The notes below the pieces were generated by a model. That model did not search any database. It was not told the DNA's origin and saw nothing but the letters and a program-made list of their open reading frames with translations. From assembly GCA_032768795.1 (NCBI GenBank), contig CP136490.1:5952001-6016000 (forward strand): DNA of 64,000 nt, in the 5' to 3' direction. Below are positions 22,694 through 32,993 of the stretch, in pieces. The DNA comes from Tremella fuciformis (taxonomy: Eukaryota > Basidiomycota > Tremellomycetes > Tremellales > Tremellaceae). How positions within the stretch are numbered: position 1 is the first letter of the stretch; each line of letters begins with the position of its first letter. A program made the position numbers and the translations under genes.

Positions 22694-22923
22694 CTTGCTC
22701 AGTGTACAGTACGGTATGAGGTGGTGAGCGAAGACTGAAAGAGACGAGTTACGGTTGGTCCGGCTTAAGTGGGGGAGGATTTACGTTCACCCTGCATAGC
22801 GTAAGGTATTGCATAGTTGTCATCATGATGGTGGATGTCGATTGTCCATATCGTCTACAGTATCACATCATATCGCATCGCCCTCCATGACTGCGAGTCC
22901 TTCCACCCTGCTGAACTTCTCGC

Positions 22924-23502
22924 TCACGCCGAGCAGCCGGCCGACATGTCGGGCAACGACGTGTCACGCGTGCCAGGCGGCACGATGCGCTCCTCCTGGC
23001 TGAGCGCATACCATTCATACTCGGGTGCCCCATTGCCGGGCGCCAGCGCATCCTGCACCCCGAACGTGCTACCGTCAGCCCCGCTCCTTCAACTCCTGCC
23101 CACGAAAACCATCACGGGAAAAGGGCGTCACTCACTAGGTCGAGTTGGCGGGGTAGTCGCTGATATCCTGGAACGTAAACGTGTACGCGGTGTCCGTGAC
23201 GTTGGTCAGGAAGTACCCGGGCTGCGCGTCAGTCGAGAGCATGAGCATCGCCGATGCTGGCTGAAGAGCCGGGGGAACTCACGTGCCAGTCGACACAAGG
23301 GTACCTGAGCATCCCGTACACGCTCGCTGCCCCCTGTCCACTTGAGGTCGACACTGGACCCCGCTTCAAAGTCGGGCGGGAAGGTGGTGGTGAACGACAC
23401 GGGGGTGTAGTCTTTCTTGCCGAGCGCAGCGGGGGCTGTTGCGGGAGCGGCAAGGACAAGCGATGAGATGAGGGAGAAGGCGGCGGCGGCAGTGAAGAGC
23501 AT
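22924..23502 (-). CDS. Small secreted protein
   Basis: The ATG at 23502 opens a clear signal peptide (MLFTAAAAFSLISSLVLAAP, with an AXA-type cleavage context). Two introns (GTGAGT donors, CTGAC branches) join exons to about 160 aa: ALGKKDYTPVSFTTTFPPDF, VDLKWTGGSERVYGMLRYPC, GYFLTNVTDTAYTFTFQDIS, YSFGVQDALAPGNG, ending DMSAGCSA. The beta-rich layout (KWTGGS ... YTFTFQDISDYPANSTYSFG) recalls the Ig-like Kre9/Knh1 N-terminal fold of fungal wall proteins, but the match is weak. There are two cysteines and potential N-glycosylation sites (NVT, NST). There is no GPI-like tail. It is probably extracellular or wall-associated; function unknown. Confidence 0.7.
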
Positions 23503-23876
23503 GGTGGGCTTGCGTTTGATGCTGGGGTTACCGAGTATGTTATCGTAACAAGTTATGAAGATGTTGAGGCTAGACTTCGTCCTGCTCTCCCCTTTATACT
23601 CTCCAGTTCGAGTAGACCTCCGATCGAGCACGCTGCCGGCCTCCCTGCCCGAACACAGCATCGCACCGCGTGTCAGACGATCCCTCGGCCAAGCATCAAA
23701 GGGAGAGCTTTCAACCCCACTAGCGCCATCAGACTACGCTAGCGCTCTCCCCAAACCCAGTTGAATCATGAGTGCATCGTGGGTCTTCTCTACATTGACC
23801 GGCATCAGAGCTCGGCCACGGGGTAAAATATCATACAGACGGTGTCCTTCTCCTTTGATGACCGCACCATCGCGCA
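23503..23876. promoter_or_regulatory. Upstream region of the secreted protein / TPD3 3' end
   Basis: 374 bases. Both flanking genes read on the minus strand, so this holds the promoter of the small secreted protein and the end of TPD3. No gene recognised. Confidence 0.4.
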
Positions 23877-26000
23877 CTACGACAGCACTGCAACGGTCAG
23901 TCGGCGACCTCTTCTTGGCGAGACTGCGCCACTACTCACCCATCGGCTCCGCCCCGCCTCCAATCTGCTCGGTCGCCTTGCCGGCAAAGTACCTGACGTC
24001 GGCATCCTGGTCCTCTTGTAGCTTCTTGAGTGCCGGGGCGATGCGCCTTTGGATCAACTCTTGCCCGTCTGGGCTGGTAGCTAGTTGAGTAGCGAGCACT
24101 TCGAGGCACTTGGCCACATTGAAACGAATGTTGGGTATCGGGTCGGCCGAAAGGTTGATGGCGGCGTCGAGTACATTGTCGCGAATGATTTGGGGAGTCA
24201 GAGATGGGGCCATGGTCTAGCAGTCAGCAACAGCCACACCGACACAGCTTGATACACACTGTAATGGCGAAGATTGTGGTCATGCGGTAGAGGTAGTTTG
24301 GATGTGTTCCCATGTCGAGCACCTTCGGGATGATAGCATCGCGAGCCCACTCTACACCAAAGACATCTGTCAACTTTTTCAGATTGATGGTCGCTGATTC
24401 GCGGATCGAGAACACGGTGTCGCCCAGCCAGGACATGCACAATGCCGCGAGCTTGTCGTCGAAGAACTGCATGCCCAGTTGAGTGGCGAGCAGCGGGATG
24501 TATTCAATGATCGCTTGTCGTACTCGCCATTGCTTGTCCTCGGCGAGCTCCATGATGGCAGGTAGGAGAGCCTGAGCCAGACGGTCGATCCCGATGACTG
24601 TCATTAGCACAGGGTCGTTTTCTACCAAGATGCAACGCACCTGAGTTGACAAGCTCCAGCTTCGAGATGAGGTTGAGCCGCACTTCTGAGAAGTCGTCCT
24701 TGAGAAGCTGAAGGAAGAGCGGCAGGAGGTGCTCGATAGTCGCGTCTTTACCGAGCAACGGGGCCAAGCCAGAGATCTGAGTCGCCAGAGCCGCTCGCAC
24801 ATGCTGACTTGTGTCGGTTGAGCGCTCTTTGACGCAAGGCAGGATACGGGCAAGAATGACCTCGCGGTCGATGAGTTTGCAGAACCCTGCTTGTCAGCTA
24901 CGTGGATGGCCCAGTCACAAGACGATTGACCTGGGATCTGTCCCGCTGCTGCTGTCCGCACCTCCGCCTCGGTGTCCTTGAGCAGACTAACAAAAGCGCT
25001 GACCAGCTCTTCCCGGACTAGGGCCTCGCCGACGGACTCCGCTAGAGCAACAAACTCGTTGGCGACCATATATCGGACCCTCCACGATTTGTCCAGCACA
25101 CTGGTGCGGATCGAGTCAAGCAGGTGCTCTTTGGTCTCCTCATCCGACAAGCTTGAGGCAAGAGTGATCAGATCGGGAATTGTCAACAGCCTCACAGAGT
25201 CCTGGTCGTCCGCAAGGAGTCTTCGGTACAATGGGATAAGCTCGGAGATGAGCAGTGGCCGTTGGTTCGGAACTTCAATGACGGATTTGGCGAAAGGCTG
25301 GAGGATGAGCGTGGTCCAACAGCACAGACAGAAGCCGTCTACTCACGCCAAGCGCTTTGGCCGCTGCTCTGCGCACCATCGGCGTGTCATCCGGTACGAG
25401 AGTCGCGAACATGTGCCGCATCTCTTCTTGTGCAGTGGGCGATGCGTTGGTGTATGATGCCGCGAACATTGCTGCAGAGGAAGTGCGGGTGGTGAACCAG
25501 TCACCGCCGGAAAGGCGGCGCAAGAGGGGGATGAGGTGCTGGTCGATAGCTTGAGGCGAGAGAACAGTCGCAATCTTTGACACAGACTCGGCGGCCTACG
25601 TCTCAGCAAAGCCTTTGACTATCGCTAGTCCGCTGTGATACATACCTTGTCCCGCACCAGTGTCTCTTCGACCGCAGCCAAGTTCTCCAACGGCGGCAGG
25701 ATGCACCACGCATATTCCTTCCCTCCGACATACTCCACGAACCCTCCTAGCTCCTCAGCGAGCACCAGCAAGACCTAACAATATTAGCCATCGCGCAAAA
25801 TACATGCAGACGCGACCCACTTCGTCCTCGTCATCCAGCTGGTCGGTCAAGAATGGCATGAGCTCGTCCCGCGTGCGCTGCGGCCCAAGGGCGAGCGCGA
25901 TGGTGGATAGCCTGCGGACGGACGAGAGGCGCAGGACGACATCTTCCGACTTGAGCTCGTCCGTCAGGATCTGCAATGGGTATGCCGCGTTGCCAGACAT
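23877..26000 (-). CDS. TPD3: PP2A scaffold subunit A (HEAT repeats)
   Basis: The scaffold of protein phosphatase 2A holds the catalytic and regulatory subunits together. The ATG at 26000 gives [24 protein letters not shown] repeats follow almost end to end: [129 protein letters not shown] and [17 protein letters not shown]. Several short introns interrupt it; the last one (GTGAGT...CGTTGCAG) leads to a three-codon final exon ending VLS, with the TAG at 23879-23877. Length (about 600 aa) is typical. No broken or missing repeat is evident. Confidence 0.93.
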
Positions 26001-26337
26001 GGTGGGTGCGACCCGAGCGGGCGATGGAGCAGAAGTGTGACGTGTCCCTCGCGCGCTGTCTCGCTTGTGCCACAATTAAGTCCCTCTAGATACCTCTGTA
26101 GCGTCCAGGTCTGCAGCTAGATGGCTAATGTATGTTGTACGAGTTGGTCAAGGGTGGTATATGGTGGTATCGGTCAAAGGAGAGAGCGCCTCCCTCTATC
26201 CACCCGACGCGCGCCTACCGAACGTGGCGGAGTTTCACTAATGTGGCACCTCTTTGGGCGTAGCGTGAACGCATGACAGTGACTGGGTGCATGCTGCTAA
26301 TGATCGTCCTCGTCTATCACTCATGGGTCTCTATTGC
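26001..26337. other. TPD3 promoter and SSE1 3' end
   Basis: 337 bases separating the TPD3 start from the SSE1 stop, both on the minus strand. No gene recognised. Confidence 0.4.
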
Positions 26338-28949
26338 CTAGTCGACGTCCATCTCTTCCACCTTGGGTCCCTCACCGCCGTCCATCTCCATGTCCAGGTC
26401 ACCATCCTGCTTCTTCTCCTCCTTCTTGCCAGTCTCCGGCTTGGGGGTCTGGGTCCCGCTGCCCGGTTGAGACTCGGTCACCTTGGGCTTGGGCTTCGGG
26501 CGGTTCATGATGGCCGCACATGTGTACACCACATCGTCTCGGCGCTTGAGCATCTCAGCCGAAGTGACGACCGGGTTGACGTTCTTGGGCTTCTCGGCCT
26601 GGCGGGCGAGCTGGTCGTCGAGCCACTGCTGGGTCGTTGCGCACTTCTCAATCTGCCTGTTAGTATGTGCTTCTGAGCATACCAGCCGATACTTACGACT
26701 TTGGTCTTCTCCGCCTCCTCGATGTGAGAGTACTTGTCGTCACCGCTCTGTGCTTGGCTGAGGTAGAGGTTGAGGGACTCGCGCAAAGCAGCCGCGGCTT
26801 TGGGCCGCTCATCACTCTCCTTCCATCGCAAGACAATCGGGTCGCCCATGGCCTTGAGCTTGTTGAGTCGCTCGACATAGGCTGATTTGGTCGCGTCCTC
26901 GCCCTCCTCGGTGTACAGCCAGTCTTCGCTCTCACTCAAGCCAGCCAGAAGAGCGGACTTCTCTGACTCGGTGACGTAGACAGCGTACCGGTCGTCGAGC
27001 TTGCCACGCATGTCGTAGACGTACTCCTCCAGGGCGTTCTTGCAGTTCTCGGTCTCGAGCACAAGCTTGTCGCTCGAGTGCATCTGGCCCTCCTTCTCCG
27101 TCCAGTCATCGACAACAGGCTTGGCAAGAGCGGTGTACTGGCCGACAACCGGGCAGTCTCCCTTGCGTTGAAGCTTCTTGACCAGTTTCTTCTCCTCGCG
27201 CTTCTCCTCGCCCTCCCCAACCTCGACTGTCTCCTCCTTCTCAACCTCCTCCACAATGTACGCACCCTCGAAGTTCATGATGCCGTGCAGGTTGAGACGA
27301 GCCTTAACCTTGACGCAGGCCAAGTCACCGCTTGCAGGCTTCTCAACACCCTTGACAGTGTACTTGCCGATCCATGGGTTGGTGCCTTGGGGCAGGTCGG
27401 ACGAGGGGACGTACGAAGCCTCGAGTTCAAACGGCCCTTGGCGGTAGAAGGTGAGGATCTTGGTGGAAGGGATGGCATTGCCGGTGGGGAAGACAACGAG
27501 CTCAGTGTCCTCGTCCGGGTTTCCAGGCTCCTTCTCCCATGAGACCTTGATAGGGTATGGGTTGATGTCGTGGACTGCAAACTCGCGGACACGGAAGACC
27601 GGAGAGAGGGAAGCGCAAGCGAAAGTGGCACCTCGTGCAACGGCCTCGTCCTGGTTGAGGGTGAATCCGAGAGCCTTGCCGGCGAAGAATGCCTGAATGC
27701 GCTCCTTGATGGCAGGGATACGGGTAGATCCACCAACAAGCTCGACAGCGTCGATCTGTTCGACAGTCAAGCCGGCCTTGGAGAGAGCCTGCTCGAGTGG
27801 GGCGGAGAATCGGGAAAGAAGATGGTCGGACATTTTCTCGAAAGCCTCACGCGAGAGAGACGAGCTTGCGTCCACATCGTTCATGATCGACTCGACGTTC
27901 AAAGGTGCCTCAGCGTTGGCCGACAGGATCTTCTTCAATCGTTCGCAGCCGGTGGTAAGACGGAAGACCGCCTTGGGGTTGGACATGACATCGATCTTGT
28001 ACTTTGTCTTGAACTCTTCAGCAAAGTGCTGCACAAGTGCGTAGTCGAAGTCTCGGCCACCGAAGTTGCGGTCGTATGCAGTCGACTTGACGGTGAGCTG
28101 GCCTTTGGAGAACGCAACAACGGCCACTGAGTAATTGGAGTGACCGACGTCCACGAAGCAGACATGTCTAGGTGTTTCGGAGCTCTCGGGCAAATCGGCC
28201 TTGGTAATACCGTAGCCGAGGGCGACAGCGGTTGTGTCGTTGATCAGGCGGAGCGGGTTGAGGCCAGCGATGATGGCGGCGTCTTGCAACGCCCGTCGCT
28301 GAGTCTCCGTGTACCATCCGGGAACAGCAATAACCACATCCGAAACCGCCTGCTTGAGCTCGGCGGCGGCAGTGTCCTTGAGCTTGCTGAGATATCCCGC
28401 AACCAGCTGGACGAAGGAGAAAGTTGTAGGCTCGCCGAGGTAGTTGACCTGCTGTCAGCACGCAGGCAAAGGTCATGCGACCACTTCACTGACCTTAACA
28501 CCCGCCTGCCCATCCACGTTCACAAGCTCCGCGTTGATGAACTTCTTCTCATACTCTGCGATCTCTGGGTCCGACAAGCTCCGTCCAATCAGTCGCTTCA
28601 ATGATCCAACGGTGTTCTTGAAGTTCGAGGTCTCGGCGGTCTTGGCGGCTTCGCCAATGTGTCGTTGACGAGGGGTAAAGGAGATAAGGGAGCTACCGCG
28701 TCAGCGTTTTCCCCCAGAATGAAAGAAAGGCATCCAAAAATGGGAGGGTGAGAGGTAGGCAGCAAGACTCACGGAGTAGCTCGATTCGACACCTCGTTGA
28801 CGATGATGTCGATGCCCCTGTGGCGGGCAACACCGATCTTCGAGTTGAGGTTACCCAAATCGATACCGACAACGCTCTACCACAAGTCAGCGTGTTCCCT
28901 TTGAAAGTGCGCCGTGAATCGAATTTGGAAAAGCAAGACTCACCGCCAT
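26338..28949 (-). CDS. SSE1: Hsp110 chaperone / nucleotide exchange factor (Sse1/Msi3)
   Basis: Hsp110 proteins act as nucleotide exchange factors for cytosolic Hsp70 and hold unfolded clients. The first exon is only ATG GCG (28949-28944); after the intron comes [20 protein letters not shown], the Hsp110 version of the Hsp70 phosphate loop. It continues with [73 protein letters not shown] and [16 protein letters not shown]. The substrate-binding half has the acidic loop ([20 protein letters not shown]). The C-terminal helical part is [19 protein letters not shown], and the end is [13 protein letters not shown]. About four introns lie in the 5' half and one near 26700. Length, about 780 aa, is normal. 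A heat-shock element lies 150 bases upstream. Confidence 0.95.
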
Positions 28950-29099
28950 ATTGCTCAGAAATCTGTCGAGGTATGCCTGTGTCTAATTCTAAGGGCCGAC
29001 CTGACGAGAGGTCGCGACTGCTTTTGAAAGAGAGAAAGATAGATGAAAGAGCCACGCCTTTTGACGCCGACGCCGGCAACATTTTGCAAGAGAGTGCTG

Positions 29100-29112
29100 G
29101 AAGCTTCACGAG
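29100..29112 (-). promoter_or_regulatory. Heat-shock element upstream of SSE1
   Basis: GAAgcTTCacGAG is three alternating GAA/TTC-type units in the correct 5-base spacing; the third unit has G in place of the last A. It lies about 150 bases before the SSE1 start codon, where Hsf1 sites are expected for an Hsp110 gene. The rest of 28950-29729 is the divergent promoter region of SSE1 and the secreted protein gene and holds no recognised gene. Confidence 0.55.
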
Positions 29113-29729
29113 GTGAACGGAGGTAGTCTTATCATTTCTCTTGAAGTTCCACGTCATCCCTCTGAGCGGCGATCACCGCTATCCTTCCGGTGTTGCTGAA
29201 TCCGGCGCGTCTTTTGGAGATGGCTGTTCAAACTCACCTCTCCATCTCATCCATCGTCCCTATACTTCACATACATCTCTGGCTCAGTGCGCATGCTTCG
29301 AGACGGCCATTCTGACCCCAGACCATCACCACTCGCAGTCTGACGAATCTTCGAGCAGTCACTTTTGGTGGGGTCCATCGGATGACGCGGGGTGCCTGCG
29401 ATCCCGGTGGCCGGCGAGAGGGAGTTGACATGCCCCAGCTGACAGTCACCGATGATCACGCCCTGATTGCTCAAAGCCTCATGACCTGAATCAGTCATGT
29501 CCGCGTCCAAAGCGCAGGCAGGTGCGATTGTGGGCGCATGGCGTTGTAGGGGTGCTCCTGGCTGATCATTGTCGCGGGGTGGACTTCATTGATCACTGAC
29601 GTTTGACTTGTCTTTTCATCTTTCATCTTTCTGCTTCGTACGAACCTCTGTGAGGTCTGCTTATCCGTCGAGTCCGCTAGTCGGCTCGCTGTCACTCTTT
29701 AGGATCCCCCACTCATCGACTACGACACA

Positions 29730-31469
29730 ATGCTCGCCGCCCTCTTCTCCCTTGTCCCCTTGCTGGCGACCGCGACCTGGGCATCGCCGGCGCCCAACGC
29801 GTATAATCCCTTCTTCGTCCCATCGCGAGACGTCTCTTCCGGCACACACCAGCCTCGAGCACTGATGGAAGCGGCGGGTCGGCAATTATCGGGAAAGCGG
29901 GAAGCCGTGGCTTCGGGGCAGTTCAAGGCGAGCCTAGAGAGCCAGCTGCTTGCCCAACGAGGGAAAGGCGTACTTAAGCGTGACAAACTAAGGAAGGTTA
30001 GGCGGCGGTCTGGAACCATCTGCACGGCGACGACCGAGGTCTTTGTCACCTCGACGACCACATTCAGCGCTGCCTCGTCGGCCTCGGCGACGTCAATGAC
30101 CTCTTCGAGCAAACCCGCTTCGTCTCTTGCCGGTCAATCAGCGTCGAATGGCACGGCCATTCCAACCTCGGCATCGAGCTCAACGTCTATCTCTGCGAAT
30201 GTCTCTAGTACCAGCATGAACAGCGCTGCGACAAACTCGAGCAGTGGCCTGAGTTCCGCATCTTCCATGTCCCCTCATACCAGCAGCACCTCCTCTTCGG
30301 TTGCCTCTACTTCTGCAGGCGGCGCACACTCTCAGTCGACCTCTGTGTCAAGCGAGAGTGCTTCCAGCCCCAAAGCATCATCGTCGTCGCTCGCTCCGAC
30401 AAGCTCGGCCGGGACTCACTCTTCTTCGGCTGCGTCTTCTCGCTCAACCTCAGCGGGCGTTCATTCATCCACGTCTACCTCTTCGTTTGCCGTGAAAAGC
30501 AGTTCTACTTCGATCTCCTCATCCGCCAAGCAGACCTCCACCTCCGTTTCCTCTGCTGCCAAGACGTCGTCTTCCACCTCGTCCGCTTCTTCGAGCCCCT
30601 CTCTGTCGTTGTCTTCGTCATCCTCCACGGAGAAACACGGCCACACCTCTACTTCGAAGTCTACCAAAGCTTTCACTTCTACATCGCATAGCACTTCGGC
30701 TTCTACTTCGCACGCGGCGTCATCTTCTACTGTGCATTCCACTTCGACTTCGAGCACACACGTCTCGTCAACTTCTACTTCGAAGTCCGTTTCTACCGTC
30801 AAATCGACCTCTACCTCCAAGTCTACCTCCATTTCTAAATCTACCTCTACTTCTAAATCTACCTCTACCTCCAAGTCAACCTCGACATCTACTGCTCACG
30901 CCACTTCGAGCGCGAAGTCTACCTCGACGTCGACTCCACACTCCACCTCGACTTCCTCGCATCACTCGTCCTCTTCCTCGACCGTAACGTCGACGTCAAC
31001 ATCCTCCGCAGCCTCGGCTTCCGCCACCTGGCTGTCCGAAGACCCCTACGGCAACGGCCCATTCTCAGGCTATGGAACATGGTTCGACGTTGGACTCGGC
31101 GCATGCGGATGGACCAGTGTCCCAGCAGACGCCGTAAGTACAGCTTCCGGTCTGTCGAACAGAGCTGACAGGCAGATTGTAGCCGCTTCGTCCGAGCTGT
31201 TCTCTGCGTGGCCAGGAGCGACGTCTAACCCCAACAACAACGGGATCTGCGGGCAACAGCTGGAGATCACCTGGGGCGGGAAGACGCTCCGGGTCGAAGT
31301 GGCAGACGAGTGCCCATCGTGCGATATGCGCTCGCTGGACATGAGCAAAGGCGTCTTCGAGTACTTTGCGGACCTAGGCGTTGGCTGGCTGGCGGACGGG
31401 TATACCTCCAACATCACCTGGAGCTGGGTGGAGAGTATTGGCACGCTGCCCGAGCTGACCGTCTCGTAG
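29730..31469 (+). CDS. Ser/Thr-rich secreted protein with C-terminal double-psi beta-barrel (expansin/RlpA-like)
   Basis: The ATG at 29730 opens a signal peptide (MLAALFSLVPLLATATWASP). A propeptide-like segment with dibasic sites follows (GKREAVASG; VLKRDKLRKVRRR), typical for Kex2 processing. Residues of about 110-425 are a heavily Ser/Thr-rich region, probably O-mannosylated, with STSKS-type repeats. The C-terminal 130 residues form a double-psi beta-barrel: GYGTWFDVGLGACGWTSVPA, NGICGQQLEITWGGKTLRVE, VADECPSCDMRSLDMSKGVF, FADLGVGWLADG. The DECPSC and ICGQ motifs are hallmarks of fungal expansin-like/RlpA-like proteins. I place a 42-nt intron at 31134-31175 (GTAAGT, CTGAC, CAG): it is in frame with no stop, but removing it gives DAIVAASSELF, which fits the family. 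It probably acts in or on the cell wall. Confidence 0.85.
   Translation: MLAALFSLVPLLATATWASPAPNAYNPFFVPSRDVSSGTHQPRALMEAAGRQLSGKREAVASGQFKASLESQLLAQRGKGVLKRDKLRKVRRRSGTICTATTEVFVTSTTTFSAASSASATSMTSSSKPASSLAGQSASNGTAIPTSASSSTSISANVSSTSMNSAATNSSSGLSSASSMSPHTSSTSSSVASTSAGGAHSQSTSVSSESASSPKASSSSLAPTSSAGTHSSSAASSRSTSAGVHSSTSTSSFAVKSSSTSISSSAKQTSTSVSSAAKTSSSTSSASSSPSLSLSSSSSTEKHGHTSTSKSTKAFTSTSHSTSASTSHAASSSTVHSTSTSSTHVSSTSTSKSVSTVKSTSTSKSTSISKSTSTSKSTSTSKSTSTSTAHATSSAKSTSTSTPHSTSTSSHHSSSSSTVTSTSTSSAASASATWLSEDPYGNGPFSGYGTWFDVGLGACGWTSVPADAVSTASGLSNRADRQIVAASSELFSAWPGATSNPNNNGICGQQLEITWGGKTLRVEVADECPSCDMRSLDMSKGVFEYFADLGVGWLADGYTSNITWSWVESIGTLPELTVS
30780..30895 (+). repeat. Short tandem coding repeat (Ser/Thr/Lys)
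   Basis: Imperfect repeats of roughly 18 bases encode TSTSKS-like units (KSTSTSKSTSISKSTSTSKS) in the Ser/Thr-rich region of the wall protein. Such repeats are prone to length change between strains. Confidence 0.8.
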
Positions 31470-31698
31470 TGGTGCTGGGTGACCGGTGCTTTATATCACG
31501 GGACGGGTTGAGCTCGCCGCGGAAGGAGTTCACTTTTCCTATAATGTGCGCTGGCGCTGGTCGCTGGACGCTGATGGACAATGTCTTGCATTGCATGTAT
31601 CGTCTACTCTACTTGACTTCGCTTTTCAGAGAGGGTAGATGACACTTCCCTGACCATGACCCTCCATCTCCCACCTTGCACGCGTGGCCGCTCTGTCG

Positions 31699-32760
31699 TC
31701 ACGCCTCGACGAGCTCGTTGGTCCATTGCAAGCTGCTGAATCCCAACCAGAGCCACCTGTACCAGACCAACTGCGTCTTGTGCGCGCGCATCGCCCTGGT
31801 ACTCTTCAACCACGCAGGGGGTGAGCTGTTGATCCTGAGACCGGCGAGTGCCCCATCGGGCCGTATCCAAGCTATGACGCCCTTGGCCCAGGCGTACTGG
31901 TCGATATCCGTAAGCAAGAGGTCCACCCAACCCGGTAATGGCCCGAGGTATTTGGCGTACAACGAAGGCGAGGTCACGGTGTATACCCTAGGGACGGAGC
32001 TAGGCTGAGAAGGCCAGTGGAGTGGCGAACAGGCTTCAGAGGCGGCAATATGGTTCGCGTGACCCGAGATGCCTTGTCCGTCAAAGGTGATCACCTACCC
32101 GTCAGCCCGGGCTAGCCCTCAGGGGATGAGTTGAACTCACGACGGATACGGGACTCTGCTGCAGCCGGTCACAGACGAGCTTGCCTGCGGTCGACACGTC
32201 CCAGGCGGTGTTCATACCATCTTGCAGGGCACTGCGCGTCAGCTGCATGTCAAGCTGTCTCGGTGGATCTGACGGGGTATCGGCAACCTGCACTTTGTCC
32301 TTCGAGACGCCAAGAATCTCATATGCCGCATACAGCTCTTGCTCCCTGATGCCACCGAGCCCAGCAGCATCTCCTGCAGTGTCAGTGCCCTCCGCTGAAG
32401 CTCGTGCGATGCCCGCTCACCCGTCGACAGACACAACGCGCTGACGTCCCATCCGGCCTTTGTCAGAGCCAGCACAGTCGGGGCAAAGAACATCGACTCG
32501 TCATCCGGGTGCGCGGTGACGATCAACGCCGAGTGAGACGAATCAGGCTGTGGGAGCAGACGTTCGAGCGCTGGCGGGGCAGCGGCATTGAGCGACATGC
32601 AGGCAAAGTAGATGACATTGAGCAGGGCGAGCACGGCGTATGGGAGGCTGGACAGCAGGGAGCTGGACCATGATGAGGGTGGTGGTCTGCGTGCTCGGGC
32701 ATTCGCGCGAGGCGTGGGTACGCTGGATGGGGGCGGGACGGCCTTGGCTCCTTCTGACAT
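31699..32760 (-). CDS. GPI12: GlcNAc-PI de-N-acetylase (GPI anchor synthesis)
   Basis: PIG-L/Gpi12 removes acetate from GlcNAc-phosphatidylinositol at the ER, the second step of GPI synthesis. The ATG at 32760 starts a short disordered tail, then one membrane anchor (LPYAVLALLNVIYFACMSL, about residues 38-56). The zinc-binding motif AHPDDESMFFAP is followed, across an intron, by STGDAAGLGGIREQELYAAY and, across a second intron, by VITFDGQGISGHANHIA, with the second metal-binding histidines in GHANH. The end (HKTQLVWYRWLWLGFSSLQW, TNELVEA) is typical of the family. Both introns have GTGAG donors and CTGAC branches. Catalytic motifs are intact. Confidence 0.95.
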
Positions 32761-32993
32761 CTTTGCGATATTGGGAACTGCAATGGAGAAACGAACTTTG
32801 ACGGTACCGCGTGCATCAACTTCGGGCTCTCGGTCGTTGCCGAGATGAGCTCCGGGGGTCCATCAGCGGCGAACATGACGACATGGGCGATGAGCAGGAA
32901 GGTCAAGACGTTGATATACAAAGTCGCGCGTCGTCTAGGAGATCACAAAGCCGGGAATGGCAGTTGTCATGCATAGCTTCCCTTGCACGAGTA

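Noticed and set aside
26667..28604. Several long plus-strand frames opposite SSE1
   Set aside because: All are antisense shadows of a highly biased, GC-rich chaperone gene.
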